From: Rhodospirillaceae bacterium
GTDB taxonomy: Bacteria; Pseudomonadota; Alphaproteobacteria; DSM-16000; Inquilinaceae
Reading direction: 5' to 3'
DNA length: 64,000 nucleotides
NCBI GenBank assembly: GCA_020638575.1
Contig: JACKIH010000003.1
Span: forward strand, 1,407,501 to 1,471,500
This document shows, piece after piece, positions 8,930-17,684 of the stretch; positions within the stretch are counted from its first letter, which is position 1; every line of letters starts with the position of its first letter. Position numbers and translations under genes: made by a program. The notes under the pieces were generated by a model. That model did no database searches. It had not been told where the DNA came from and worked only from the letters and a program-made list of their open reading frames with translations.

Positions 8930-10036
8930 GTGTCTCGAAAGGTTCTCGTCCTGGCCGGCGACGGCATCGGGCCGGAAGTCATGCACCAAGTGTTCCGGGT
9001 TGCGGAGTGGTTTGCCAAGCACCGGGAGATGGCTTTCGACCTGAGCAACGGGCTGATCGGCGGTGCCGCCCTCGACGCCCACGGCGTGCCCATGACCGAC
9101 GAGACGCTGGCCGATGCGGTGGCCGCCGACGCGGTGCTGCTGGGAGCGGTGGGCGGCCCGAAATGGGACGCCGTGGACTTTTCCCTGCGTCCCGAAGCGG
9201 CCCTGCTGGCGCTGCGCCAGAACCTGGCGGTGTTCGCCAACCTGCGCCCCGCCATCGTGTTTCCGGCCCTCGCCAGCGCGTCGACCCTGAAGACCGAGGT
9301 GATCGAGGGTCTCGACCTGATGATCGTCAGGGAGCTGACGGGCGGCATCTATTTCGGCCAGCCACGCGGCATCGAAACCCTGCCGGACGGGCAGCGCCGC
9401 GGCGTCAACACCCAGGTCTACACCACCTCGGAAATCCAGCGCGTCGCCGCCGTCGCCTTCGAACTGGCCGAGAAGCGCGCCAAGCGCGTCTGCTCGGTGG
9501 AGAAGGCCAATGTGATGGAAAGCGGACGGCTGTGGCGCGAGGAGGTGACGGCGCTGCACGCCCAGCGCTTCGGCCACATCGAACTTACCCACATGTACGC
9601 CGACAACTGCGCCATGCAGCTCGTGCGCAACCCCAAGCAGTTCGACGTGATCGTCACCGACAACCTGTTCGGCGACATGCTGTCGGACGAGGCGGCGATG
9701 CTGACGGGCTCGCTCGGCATGCTGCCCTCGGCCTCGCTGGGTGCCGCCGATACCAGCGGCCGCCGCAGGGCCGTCTACGAGCCGGTGCACGGATCCGCCC
9801 CGGACATCGCCGGCAAGGACATGGCCAACCCCATCGCCATGCTGCTGAGCTTTGCCATGATGCAGCGCTACAGCTTCGGGCTGACCGACGATGCGGAGCT
9901 GCTGGAAACCGCCATCCGCAACGTGCTGGCGGGCGGCATGCGCACGTCCGACATCATGTCGCCGGGGATGGCGCGGGTCTCCACCAGCGTGATGGGCGAC
10001 AGCATCATCCGCGAGCTGGGCAAGCTGGTGCGATAG
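8930..10036 (+). CDS. leuB: 3-isopropylmalate dehydrogenase
   Basis: NAD-dependent oxidative decarboxylation of 3-isopropylmalate in leucine synthesis. 368 residues; starts with GTG 8930, preceded by AGGAAGGG. Conserved features are VLVLAGDGIGPEV, the ALLGAVGGPKWD-type loop (LLGAVGGPKWD), ELTGGIYFGQPRG, the Tyr/Lys catalytic region, VTDNLFGDMLSDEA with the metal-binding aspartates, and EPVHGSAPDIAGKDMANPIA for NAD binding. It follows leuD and is probably cotranscribed with it. A strong terminator hairpin lies 35 nt after the stop codon. Confidence 0.97.
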   Translation: MSRKVLVLAGDGIGPEVMHQVFRVAEWFAKHREMAFDLSNGLIGGAALDAHGVPMTDETLADAVAADAVLLGAVGGPKWDAVDFSLRPEAALLALRQNLAVFANLRPAIVFPALASASTLKTEVIEGLDLMIVRELTGGIYFGQPRGIETLPDGQRRGVNTQVYTTSEIQRVAAVAFELAEKRAKRVCSVEKANVMESGRLWREEVTALHAQRFGHIELTHMYADNCAMQLVRNPKQFDVIVTDNLFGDMLSDEAAMLTGSLGMLPSASLGAADTSGRRRAVYEPVHGSAPDIAGKDMANPIAMLLSFAMMQRYSFGLTDDAELLETAIRNVLAGGMRTSDIMSPGMARVSTSVMGDSIIRELGKLVR

Positions 10037-10070
10037 GGCCGATCCCTCGTCCCGCCGCCGGGAACGCGAC

Positions 10071-10105
10071 CGGGGGTCCCGATGCTGCCATCGGGACCCC
10101 CGTTT
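10071..10105 (+). terminator. Rho-independent terminator after leuB
   Basis: A perfect 13-bp stem CGGGGGTCCCGAT with its complement at 10090-10102, a 6-nt loop GCTGCC, then TTTT. It ends the leuDB transcript. Confidence 0.8.
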
Positions 10106-10142
10106 TCGTTGGGCCAGCGCCCGCGCCCTGGAGACTGATACC

Positions 10143-10174
10143 GCCGAACCGATGAAGAGACTCATCGGTTCGGC
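10143..10174. terminator. Second hairpin in the leuB-protease gap
   Basis: A perfect 13-bp stem GCCGAACCGATGA (10143-10155) with its complement (10162-10174) and a 6-nt loop. No T-tract follows on either strand, so its role as terminator is uncertain. It has the same geometry as the hairpins at 10071 and 10218. Confidence 0.5.
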
Positions 10175-10217
10175 TCTTGGGCGCGCCCGCCAACCCCTTC
10201 GCCGCCCGGGCGCGCCA

Positions 10218-10249
10218 GGCGAGCGCATGACTGCGTTCATGCGCTCGCC
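10218..10249. terminator. Third hairpin in the leuB-protease gap
   Basis: A perfect 13-bp stem GGCGAGCGCATGA (10218-10230) with its complement (10237-10249) and a 6-nt loop CTGCGT. It lies 10 bp beyond the stop of the minus-strand protease gene and could end that transcript, although there is no clear T-tract. Confidence 0.5.
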
Positions 10250-10259
10250 GGTATGAGGC

Positions 10260-11105
10260 TCAGTCCGCCCGGGTGAGCTGGTTGGTGGCCATGAAGCGCT
10301 GGAAGGCGTCGTAGAAGGCGCGCGCGTCCACCGCCATGTTCCAGTCGTACTCGCCCTGGTCGTTCATGTAGGTGGCACTCTCCACACCGATGATGTGGAA
10401 CTGGTCGCCCACCTGCACGAACAGCGGCGACCCCGAATCGCCCTGCAGGGTGTCGCACTCGTGGAAGAAGGTATCGTCGTTGAAATAGCGCACCACCGGG
10501 CAGCCGATATGGGCGGTGAGCTGGTTTTCCGAATCCCGGCTGTAGCCGCCCTGGCTCATGGTCAACCAGGTGCCGCGCACCGCCTGGTCGAGTTCCTGGT
10601 CGGTCAGCGGGTGCAAGGACATCATGCCGGTGATGTGGCCGATATCCCGGTCCAGCACCATGAAGGCGTAGTCGTAGCCGTCGATCTCGCTGGTGTAGAG
10701 GTGCCGGTTGGGATCGTATTCCGGCGGCACGTAGTAGGACTGGATATAGGCTCGCGCCACATAGTGGCCTTGGTCGAAGCCGGCGAAGAAGTCGGTCGGC
10801 CGGTCGACCTCCGAGGAGCCGTCGCCCATGAAGAAGCAGTGGGCGGCGGTGAGCACGACCCTAGGTGCCACCACGGTGCCCGAGCAATGCCCGCCGGAAT
10901 CGAAGTAGAGCTTGCCGATGGCGCTCCACGGGAACTGCGCGCTGTCGACGAACTGGCGGTCGTCATGGCCGTAGAACGCGCGCACGTCCTCCGGCGGCAC
11001 CTTTTCCTGGGCCTGCGCCACCCCGCCCAGAACGGCCGTCACGGCAACGGCGGCGGCCAGCCCGAGGGCGGCCAGTCCCGGCATTCGCATGAAGCTACCT
11101 GTCAC
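10260..11105 (-). CDS. Secreted trypsin-like serine protease (S1 family)
   Basis: Exported protease of unknown substrate. A signal peptide is clear (MRMPGLAALGLAAAVAVTAV, cleavage likely near AQA-QE). The best ribosome site, GGAGGG, is 6-7 nt before GTG 11105; ATG 11090 is the alternative start and gives a shorter n-region. The catalytic triad is visible: His in VVLTAAHCFF, Asp in YDYAFMVLDRDIG, and Ser in CDTLQGDSGSPLF. Cysteines near His (GGHCSGTVV) and near Ser suggest periplasmic or extracellular disulfides. It lies downstream of the Mpo1-like gene on the same strand with a gap of about 110 nt. Confidence 0.88.
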   Translation of the reverse strand: MTGSFMRMPGLAALGLAAAVAVTAVLGGVAQAQEKVPPEDVRAFYGHDDRQFVDSAQFPWSAIGKLYFDSGGHCSGTVVAPRVVLTAAHCFFMGDGSSEVDRPTDFFAGFDQGHYVARAYIQSYYVPPEYDPNRHLYTSEIDGYDYAFMVLDRDIGHITGMMSLHPLTDQELDQAVRGTWLTMSQGGYSRDSENQLTAHIGCPVVRYFNDDTFFHECDTLQGDSGSPLFVQVGDQFHIIGVESATYMNDQGEYDWNMAVDARAFYDAFQRFMATNQLTRAD

Positions 11106-11214
11106 CCTGTCCCTCCTCTCCTCACCCGGCCGCTGCCCTTCGGGCGTGTCGGCCGGACCTGCATTCGATAGCAGGCTGGCGCCCAATTTAGGCAAGCCCA
11201 TGATGGCGCGGAGA

Positions 11215-11598
11215 TCATTGCGTGCCGCCGGCCTTCGGCACGACACCGGCGCGCCGCAATTCCGGGTCGAGGCGGCCTTGGGTCCACAGCCAGAACATCT
11301 TCAGGTCGCCGAGCAGCGACCAGGCGGGATAGGTGAATGTGGCCGGCCGGTTGCGCTCCACCGCGAAGTGGCCAATCCAGGCGAACAGGTAGCCGGCCAC
11401 CACGGCGACCGGTACCAGCCACCAGGTGGAGGCGGCCGCTGCGGCCAACAGCAGCACCGCGGCAAGCCCGGTGCCGAGAAAGTGCAGCCTGCGGGTGGCC
11501 GGCCTGGCGTGCTCGCGCAAGTAATACGGCCAGAAGTCCTGAAAGCTGGCGAGCCCGCGCGGCGTTCCGGTGCGGGCGGAGGCTCCATCTTCGGGCAT
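11215..11598 (-). CDS. DUF962 / Mpo1-like membrane protein
   Basis: About 127 residues with the family motif FQDFWPYYLREHARPATRRLHFLGT, which includes the conserved His and Arg, followed by two hydrophobic segments and a conserved GHFAVERNRPATFTYPAWSL block. Yeast Mpo1 is an iron-dependent 2-hydroxy fatty acid dioxygenase; the bacterial members are mostly untested, so a fatty acid role is inference. ATG 11598 has GGGAG upstream; GTG 11637 would add 13 residues. Same-strand neighbour of the S1 protease. Confidence 0.8.
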   Translation of the reverse strand: MPEDGASARTGTPRGLASFQDFWPYYLREHARPATRRLHFLGTGLAAVLLLAAAAASTWWLVPVAVVAGYLFAWIGHFAVERNRPATFTYPAWSLLGDLKMFWLWTQGRLDPELRRAGVVPKAGGTQ

Positions 11599-11711
11599 AT
11601 CCGGGTCGCTCCCTCCCAGGGCCGGACGCTCCGTCACGGCCCTTGTGACGCGGTGGCAAAACAGATAGTCGTTGAAGTTCTGTCATCCAGATCTCGATGA
11701 GGATCAGGTTC

Positions 11712-12755
11712 ATGGGCTATCGCGTGGCTGTGGTCGGCGCCACCGGCAATGTCGGCCGGGAGATGCTGCAGACGCTGGCCGAACGGGACTTCCCGATCGA
11801 CGATATCGTGGCGCTCGCTTCGGAACGCTCGGTCGGCAAGGAAGTGTCGTTCGGCGAGGACGACGTGTTGCCGGTGCGCGACCTGAACACCTTCGACTTC
11901 ACCGGCTGGGACATCGCGCTGTCGTCGCCGGGGGCGGCGGTGTCGGCCAAGTTTGCGCCGCGCGCCGGTCGTCAGGGCTGCGTGGTGATCGACAACACCT
12001 CGCAGTTCCGCATGGACCCGGACGTGCCGCTGGTGGTGCCGGAAGTGAACCGTGCGGCCATCGCCGGCTACACCCAGCGCAACATCATCGCCAACCCCAA
12101 CTGCTCGACCATCCAGATGGTGGTGGCGCTGAAGCCGCTGCACGACCGCGCGCACATCCGCCGCGTGGTGGTGGCGACCTACCAGTCGGTGTCCGGCGCC
12201 GGGCGCGAGGCGATGGACGAGCTGTTCAGCCAGACGCGCGCGGTCTACGTCAACGACCCCATCGAGAAGCACAAGCTGACGAAGCAGATCGCCTTCAACG
12301 TGATCCCCCACATCGACCGCTTCATGGAGGACGGCTCCACCAAGGAAGAGTGGAAGATGATGGTGGAGACCAAGAAGATCCTCGATCCGTCGATCCGGGT
12401 GCACGCCACCTGCGTCCGCGTGCCGGTGTTCGTCGGCCATGCCGAAGCGGTGAACATCGAGTTCGAGGAGCCGCTGGAGGCCGACGAAGCGCGCGAGCTG
12501 CTGCGGGCCATGCCGGGGGTGGTGGTGATCGATCACCGGGCCGATGAAGGCTATGTGACGCCGGTGGAATGCGCCGGTGAGGACATGGTCTATGTCAGCC
12601 GCATCCGCGAGGACCCAACGGTGGAGAACGGGCTCAGCCTGTGGGTGGTGTCCGACAACCTGCGCAAGGGGGCGGCCCTGAACTCCGTCCAGATCGCCGA
12701 GGCGCTGGCGGAGGACTACCTCTCGATGCCGGCGGGTGCGACCGCCACCGGGTAA
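11712..12755 (+). CDS. asd: Aspartate-semialdehyde dehydrogenase
   Basis: NADPH-dependent reduction of aspartyl phosphate in lysine, threonine, methionine and cell-wall precursor synthesis. The start MGYRVAVVGATGNVGREML at 11712 has CAGG close upstream; ATG 11697 would add five residues. The Rossmann loop GATGNVGREML, the active-site cysteine in NPNCSTIQM, the QSVSGAGREAMDEL segment and the conserved His/Arg region are all present. 347 residues, normal length. Monocistronic in this window. Confidence 0.97.
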   Translation: MGYRVAVVGATGNVGREMLQTLAERDFPIDDIVALASERSVGKEVSFGEDDVLPVRDLNTFDFTGWDIALSSPGAAVSAKFAPRAGRQGCVVIDNTSQFRMDPDVPLVVPEVNRAAIAGYTQRNIIANPNCSTIQMVVALKPLHDRAHIRRVVVATYQSVSGAGREAMDELFSQTRAVYVNDPIEKHKLTKQIAFNVIPHIDRFMEDGSTKEEWKMMVETKKILDPSIRVHATCVRVPVFVGHAEAVNIEFEEPLEADEARELLRAMPGVVVIDHRADEGYVTPVECAGEDMVYVSRIREDPTVENGLSLWVVSDNLRKGAALNSVQIAEALAEDYLSMPAGATATG

Positions 12756-12916
12756 GGCCGGCGGCCGCACGGCAGACCAACGATCGGACGAGGGGCGCCG
12801 CGGCTTGCTGTGGCCGGCCCCGGCACCCTCACATCGGGGCGACGGAAATTGCCGGCTGGTGCGTGAAAGGAGGGCGCGTTTCGCGCCGTCCACCCTTCGC
12901 GACTGCCAGGTCCCCG

Positions 12917-13426
12917 ATGAAACCGTTCCTCATGCGCTATGCGACCCCGCTGATGACGGGGCTTTTTCTCGTTTCGCTGATCTCCGGGATCGCCCTCTTC
13001 TTCCATGTCGGCATGGGCTGGTTCCGCGGCATGCACGAATGGCTCAGCATGGTTCTGGTGCTGCCCTTCGTGCTGCATGTGTGGCGCAACTGGCGGCAGA
13101 TGGCAGGCTATTTCCGCCGCAGGTCGTTCGCCCTGGCCATCGTGGTGTCGCTGGTGGCCGCCCTGGGGTTCGCGGTGTCGGCGGGCAGCGGCGGGCAAGG
13201 TGGCGGCGGTGGCCGCCCGCAATTCGCACTCGCCGATCTGGTGATGCAGGGCACGGTGGCCGAGGTCGCCCCCCTCCTCGATCTCTCCGCGGCCGACCTC
13301 GCGGCAGGGCTGGCGGAGGCGGGCTATGCGATCGACAACACCGATGTGTCGCTCACCGCCATCGCCGCGGCGTCCGGCCGGACCGACAGCGATCTGGCGG
13401 CTGCCTTGGTGCAGCAAACCCGGTGA
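12917..13426 (+). CDS. DUF4405-type membrane protein
   Basis: 169 residues. Three hydrophobic segments are visible: TPLMTGLFLVSLISGIALFF, WLSMVLVLPFVLHVW and FALAIVVSLVAALGFAV. Histidines in the first two (FFHVGMGWFRGMHEW, HVWRNW) recall haem-binding membrane cytochromes of the DUF4405 group. After a Gly-rich linker, the C-terminal 70 residues (DLVMQGTVAEVAPLLDLSAADLAAGL) look like a soluble helical domain. The start MKPFLMRY at 12917 lacks a strong ribosome site. Function unknown; an electron-transfer role is inference. Confidence 0.65.
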   Translation: MKPFLMRYATPLMTGLFLVSLISGIALFFHVGMGWFRGMHEWLSMVLVLPFVLHVWRNWRQMAGYFRRRSFALAIVVSLVAALGFAVSAGSGGQGGGGGRPQFALADLVMQGTVAEVAPLLDLSAADLAAGLAEAGYAIDNTDVSLTAIAAASGRTDSDLAAALVQQTR

Positions 13427-13487
13427 TCTGGGGGAGGGGCTCGCGGACGGGCGATGCGGGCGCATCCGGCCGACCGGCCGGAACCGG

Positions 13488-14963
13488 TCAGTTGATCCGC
13501 CGCAGCGGGCTCACCTGGGCCTTCGGGTTGCTGTTGGTGGTGCGCATGTACAGGTTGTCGAGCGCGTCGACCACGTGCTGGCGGCTGTAGGCGGCGGGCA
13601 CACCTTCGTACTTGCAGGCCGAGAGCACCTGATCGGTGATGTATTTCGGCTGATAGAAGGCGAGCGGCATGCCCATCTCCTCCAGCCAGTCCACCACCGT
13701 CTGGATGGTTTCCTCGGTCAGCTCCATCCCCTTGGAGTCCGCCACCATCTGGAACACCGTCACGAACCCCTCGCGGTTGGGGTTGCCGATTTCCAGCTTG
13801 TAGGGAATGCGGCGCAGGAAGGCCGGGTCCACCAGGTCGTCCGGCGTGAGGTTGGTGGAGAACACCACGAACTCGTCGAACGGCACCTGGATGCTGTTGC
13901 CGGTGTGGAGCTTCAGATAGTCCACGCGCGCTTCCAGCGGCACGATCCAGCGGTTCAGCAGCTCCTGGGGCCGCACGATCTGGCGGCCGAAATCGTCGAT
14001 GATGAAGGTGCCGTTGATCGCCTTCACATGCAGCGGGGCTTCGTAGAAGCGCGCCAGCTGGTTGAACTGCAGGTCCAGCATTTCCATGGTCAGCTCGCCG
14101 CCGGCCATCACCAGGGGCCTGCGGCAGGGCACCCAGCGCTGGTCGTAGTCGCCGCCACGGAGCTGGCCGGCGGCTCCGGCGTTGCCGATTTCGCCCGTTT
14201 CCGGCGTCTCGTGGATCGCGGGGTCGTAGAACTTGACGATCTGGCCATCCACCTCGATGGCGTGGGGGATGAAGATGATGTCCTTGAAGATGCGGCCGAT
14301 CTTCTCCGCAATGGTGGTCTTGCCGTTACCGGGAGGCCCGAACAGCAGCATCGCCCGCATGGAGTTGATGGCGGGGCCGACGCGGCGCACCAGGTCGTCG
14401 GACACGACGATGTTGGAGAAGTATTGCAGAATGCGCTCGCGCTCGATGCGTTCGTTGGAGATGCGCTGGCGCAGGCTCTGGTGGGTGTATTGGGCAAGCG
14501 AGACCGGGCACGGCCCGACATAGCGGTTCTGGTCCAGCGCTTCGGACGCCCAGTCGCGGCCAATGGAAGTGAGGCCGTAGCGCAACTCGGTGGTGCGGAT
14601 GCCGGCCGCGCCCAGCGCTTCGATCAGCTTGCGCTCCCCCGCCACCTGGCAGAGGCTCGTCACCACGCTGTAGGGCAGCTTCATGCGGCCCATCAGTTCC
14701 GTCGGGGTCTCGTGGCCGTCCACCGCCATGGACTTGATCATCAGCCGCAGCAGGCTGTTCAGCGCGATGCCCGTATCGGCGACGGTGCGCGGCACCAACG
14801 GCGCCTTGTAGAGGACCGTGTCAAGCTGCTCCTGGGTGATCAGGCCAAGCGCGATCAGGTTCTCGCCGAGGCGACCCCCCATCTGCGCCTGCCGCTCGAT
14901 TGCCCGTTCCACATCGGACTCGGTCACGAGGCCGTAGGCAATCAGAAGTCCACCAAGTTGCAT
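13488..14963 (-). CDS. AAA+ ATPase with MshEN-like N-terminal domain
   Basis: 491 residues, start ATG 14963 (MQLGGLLIAYGLVTESDV). The first ~60 residues contain two copies of the MshEN motif, QLGGLLIAYGLVTESD and RLGENLIALGLITQEQ, each with the spaced L/I-G-L/I pattern. This domain is known from type II/IV pilus ATPases, where it binds c-di-GMP. A central linker of about 120 residues is followed by an AAA+ core: Walker A LLFGPPGNGKTT, Walker B-like FIIDDFGRQ, and a sensor region VFSTNLTPDDL with an arginine-rich RRIPYK. It is not a PulE-type secretion ATPase, so the domain combination is unusual. Target unknown. Confidence 0.8.
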   Translation of the reverse strand: MQLGGLLIAYGLVTESDVERAIERQAQMGGRLGENLIALGLITQEQLDTVLYKAPLVPRTVADTGIALNSLLRLMIKSMAVDGHETPTELMGRMKLPYSVVTSLCQVAGERKLIEALGAAGIRTTELRYGLTSIGRDWASEALDQNRYVGPCPVSLAQYTHQSLRQRISNERIERERILQYFSNIVVSDDLVRRVGPAINSMRAMLLFGPPGNGKTTIAEKIGRIFKDIIFIPHAIEVDGQIVKFYDPAIHETPETGEIGNAGAAGQLRGGDYDQRWVPCRRPLVMAGGELTMEMLDLQFNQLARFYEAPLHVKAINGTFIIDDFGRQIVRPQELLNRWIVPLEARVDYLKLHTGNSIQVPFDEFVVFSTNLTPDDLVDPAFLRRIPYKLEIGNPNREGFVTVFQMVADSKGMELTEETIQTVVDWLEEMGMPLAFYQPKYITDQVLSACKYEGVPAAYSRQHVVDALDNLYMRTTNSNPKAQVSPLRRIN

Positions 14964-15068
14964 GCGCCACCGCCCCCTATCAGTCCCCGACCGACGTCGA
15001 TGTGACTGCGCAACCTCTGCCCGAAGGCCGAACTGCCGGCTAGTGTGCGTCGGTAGAGTTAACGCCTG

Positions 15069-15878
15069 ATGAACGGCCGCCGACACACACCCCCTCAACG
15101 ATCGATGCCCGCGATGCTGACCCCGGACTACCTTAAACGCTATGCCCGCCACATCATGCTGCCGGAAATCGGCGGCGCCGGTCAGCAGGCGCTGGCGGCC
15201 GCCTCGGTGCTGGTGGTGGGGGCCGGCGGCCTCGGCGCGCCCGCCCTGCTCTATCTGGCGGCGGCCGGGGTGGGGCGGCTCGGCGTGGCCGACGACGACG
15301 TGGTCGACCTGACCAACCTGCAGCGCCAGGTGATCCACGACACGCCCGCGGTCGGCCGGCCCAAGGTGGACAGTGCGGCGGAGCGGCTGGAGCGGTTGAA
15401 CCCGCTGGTGACCGTGGAACGCCACCGCCTGCGGGTGGATGGCGAGACGGCACCCGCCCTGGTGGCCGGCTACGACCTGGTGATCGACGGGTCGGACAAC
15501 TTCGCCACCCGCTTCCTGCTGGCCGATACTTGCCACGCCGCGCAGACGCCGCTGGTGACGGCCGCGATTCTGCGCTTCGAAGGCCAGCTCACGGTATCCA
15601 AGGGCTATCGGGCCGACCTGCCGTGCTACCGCTGCATCTTTCCCAGCCCGCCGCCGCCGGGCGTGGTGCCGAGCTGCGCGGAAGCCGGCGTGCTGGGGGC
15701 GCTGGCCGGGCTGATCGGCACGCTGCAGGCGATCGAGGCGGTGAAGGAGCTGCTCGGCCTGGACGACAGCCTGGCCGGCCACCTGCTGCTGGTGGATGTG
15801 CTGGCCATGAGCTTCGACAAGATCGCGGTGGCCAAGGACCCCGCCTGCCCGCTGTGCGGTGGCGGGGCACCGGCCTGA
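15069..15878 (+). CDS. moeB: MoeB/ThiF-family adenylyltransferase
   Basis: E1-like enzyme that adenylates the C-terminus of a sulfur-carrier protein (MoaD or ThiS) in the cytoplasm. The nucleotide loop is VLVVGAGGLGAPALLYLA; the conserved DDDVVDLTNLQRQ and NFATRFLLAD segments carry the ATP-binding Asp and Arg residues. Two CxxC zinc motifs are present (CYRC and CPLC). 269 residues, normal for MoeB without a rhodanese domain. The start is uncertain: ATG 15069, 15105 or 15114 are all in frame, and the conserved region begins at LTPDYLKRYARHIML, so the shorter starts are plausible. Confidence 0.9.
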   Translation: MNGRRHTPPQRSMPAMLTPDYLKRYARHIMLPEIGGAGQQALAAASVLVVGAGGLGAPALLYLAAAGVGRLGVADDDVVDLTNLQRQVIHDTPAVGRPKVDSAAERLERLNPLVTVERHRLRVDGETAPALVAGYDLVIDGSDNFATRFLLADTCHAAQTPLVTAAILRFEGQLTVSKGYRADLPCYRCIFPSPPPPGVVPSCAEAGVLGALAGLIGTLQAIEAVKELLGLDDSLAGHLLLVDVLAMSFDKIAVAKDPACPLCGGGAPA

Positions 15879-15897
15879 ACCGGCAAACCCGTGTCTA

Positions 15898-15923
15898 CGT
15901 CACCCCCGCGAAGGCGGAGATCT
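15898..15923. repeat. Partial copy of the dispersed intergenic repeat
   Basis: Matches the left arm at 957-982 (shared CGTCACCCCCGCGAAGGCGG) but lacks a matching right arm, so it looks like a decayed copy. Confidence 0.55.
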
Positions 15924-15995
15924 TAATGATTTCACGAAGATGCCGGCGGCGGCGGGCCTGGGGCTGAAAGCAAGGGCGCGCGGGAGCGGGGTGAT

Positions 15996-16985
15996 TCAGA
16001 ACTCCGTCACCAGCACCCGGTCGGGCGGCGAGTGGCCATCGAAATAGACGCGGATGTTGATGATCACCTTCTCGCCCATGTCCAGGCGGCCTTCCAGCGT
16101 GGCCGAGCCCATATGGGGCAGCAGCACCGCATTGGGCAGGCGCAGCAGCCGCGGGTTCACCGCCGGCTCGTGTTCGTAGACGTCCAGCCCGACGCCCGCC
16201 AGGTCGCCCCGCTGCAGCATCGTCACCAGGTGTGCTTCGTCCACCACCTCGCCGCGCGAGGTGTTCACCAGGATGGCGTCGCGCCGCATCAGGTCGAGGC
16301 GCCTGGCCGACAACAGGTGATAGGTGGCCGGCGTGTGCGGGCAGTTGACCGACACGATGTCCATACGCGCCAGCATCTGGTCGAGGCTGTCCCAGTAGGT
16401 CGCCTCCAGCTCTTCTTCCAGCTCCTGATGGACGCGGCGGCGGTTGTGGTAGTGGATCGACAGGTTGAAGCCGCGGGCGCGGCGGGCCACCGCACTGCCG
16501 ATGCGGCCCATGCCGACGATCCCCAGGCGTTTGCCGGAAAGCCGCGCCCCGAGCATGCTGGTGGGGCTCCAGCCGGTCCATTCGCCCTTGCGCACCAGGT
16601 CCACGCCCTCGGTCAGCCGCCGCGCGGTGGCGAGGATCAACGCCATGGTCATGTCGGCGGTGTCTTCGGTCAGCACCCCCGGCGTGTTGGTGACGGCGAT
16701 GCCGCGCTCCTTGGCGGCGTTGAGGTCGATGTGGTCGACACCGGTGCCGAAGCTGGCGATCAGCTTGAGCTGGGGACCGGCCTTCTCGATCACCTCGCGG
16801 TCGATCCTGTCGGTCACCGTCGGCACCAGGGCATCGGCCTCGGCGACGGCTGCAATCAACTCGTCCTTGGTCATCGCCGCGTCGTCCAGGTTCAGGCGAA
16901 CCCGGAACAGCTCCATCATCCGCGTCTCGATCGCGTCGGGCAGCTTGCGGGTGACGATGACGTAGGGGCGTTTGCGGTCTGCCAT
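15996..16985 (-). CDS. D-2-hydroxyacid dehydrogenase, glyoxylate reductase type
   Basis: NAD(P)H-dependent reductase of glyoxylate or a related 2-oxo acid. 329 residues from ATG 16985 (MADRKRPYVIVTRKLP). The family layout is clear: IASFGTGVDHIDL and GIAVTNTPGVLTEDTAD in the substrate domain, the NAD motif GIVGMGRIGSAVARRA, and the catalytic Arg in NTSRGEVVDE, Glu in DVYEHEP and His in LLPHMGSAT. Arginines after the second strand (HNRRRV) suggest NADPH preference. Monocistronic here; a substrate cannot be fixed from sequence. Confidence 0.92.
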   Translation of the reverse strand: MADRKRPYVIVTRKLPDAIETRMMELFRVRLNLDDAAMTKDELIAAVAEADALVPTVTDRIDREVIEKAGPQLKLIASFGTGVDHIDLNAAKERGIAVTNTPGVLTEDTADMTMALILATARRLTEGVDLVRKGEWTGWSPTSMLGARLSGKRLGIVGMGRIGSAVARRARGFNLSIHYHNRRRVHQELEEELEATYWDSLDQMLARMDIVSVNCPHTPATYHLLSARRLDLMRRDAILVNTSRGEVVDEAHLVTMLQRGDLAGVGLDVYEHEPAVNPRLLRLPNAVLLPHMGSATLEGRLDMGEKVIINIRVYFDGHSPPDRVLVTEF

Positions 16986-17129
16986 AAGCCTGCTTCCAGC
17001 GCGCCGGTCCTGCGCGTCGATACAGCGCGCCACCGCCCCTTGTCCAGCGACCAGAGGTACAGTCACTTGACGCGGCCGGACGAATTCCGGACGAAGCAAC
17101 GGGGCGGACCGTCTGCAAGAGGAGTGGCG

Positions 17130-17663
17130 ATGTCGGCGTGTCGCAAGTCTATCGGCGTGGTGCTGCTGGCGCTGGCCGCTTTGGCGTGGGCCGGCGGCGG
17201 TGGGGCGGCCGCCCAGTCCCAGTCGGAAACCGGGCTGCCGGTGCCGCGCTTCGTCACCCTCCGCGCCAACGAAGTGAACCTGCGCACCGGCCCGGGCGAG
17301 CAGTATCCCATCGACTGGATCTATGTGCGCGCCGGCCTGCCGGTGGAGGTGATTGGCGAGTTCGGCAACTGGCGGCGCATCCGCGACTTCGAGGGTATCG
17401 AGGGCTGGGTGTTCCACAGCCTCCTGTCGGGCCAGCGCAACGTCATGGTGCAGGGCGAGGACATCCAGCCGCTGCAGGAAGAGCCGGCAGACACCGCGCG
17501 CACGGTGGCCCTGGTGCAGCCCGGCGTGCTGGGCGGACTGGAACGCTGCCCGCCGGCCGATGCCAGCGACGGCGGCTGGTGCTTCGTCGACCTGGAAGGC
17601 CGCCGCGGCTGGCTGCCGCGCGAATCGCTCTACGGGGTCTATCCGTTCGAGGAAGTGGAATAG
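17130..17663 (+). CDS. Exported SH3-domain protein
   Basis: 177 residues with a signal peptide (KSIGVVLLALAALAWAGGGG, cleavage near AAAQS). Two bacterial SH3 modules follow: VNLRTGPGEQYPIDWIYVRA with NWRRIRDFEGIEGWVFHSLL, then a second, degenerate one with two cysteines (ERCPPADASDGGWCFVDLEG) ending in GWLPRESLYGVYPFEEVE. The ribosome site GAGGAG stands just upstream. Such proteins act in the periplasm or envelope, probably binding peptidoglycan; the exact role is unknown. Confidence 0.85.
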   Translation: MSACRKSIGVVLLALAALAWAGGGGAAAQSQSETGLPVPRFVTLRANEVNLRTGPGEQYPIDWIYVRAGLPVEVIGEFGNWRRIRDFEGIEGWVFHSLLSGQRNVMVQGEDIQPLQEEPADTARTVALVQPGVLGGLERCPPADASDGGWCFVDLEGRRGWLPRESLYGVYPFEEVE

Positions 17664-17684
17664 GCGGCCCCTGGGGACCGGCCC

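Noticed and set aside
13326..15005. Long open frame (over 550 codons) on the plus strand opposite the AAA+ ATPase gene
   Set aside because: It is the complement of a clear ATPase gene; the translation is rich in His/Val/Gly/Asp and shows no family motif, as expected of a GC-rich shadow frame.
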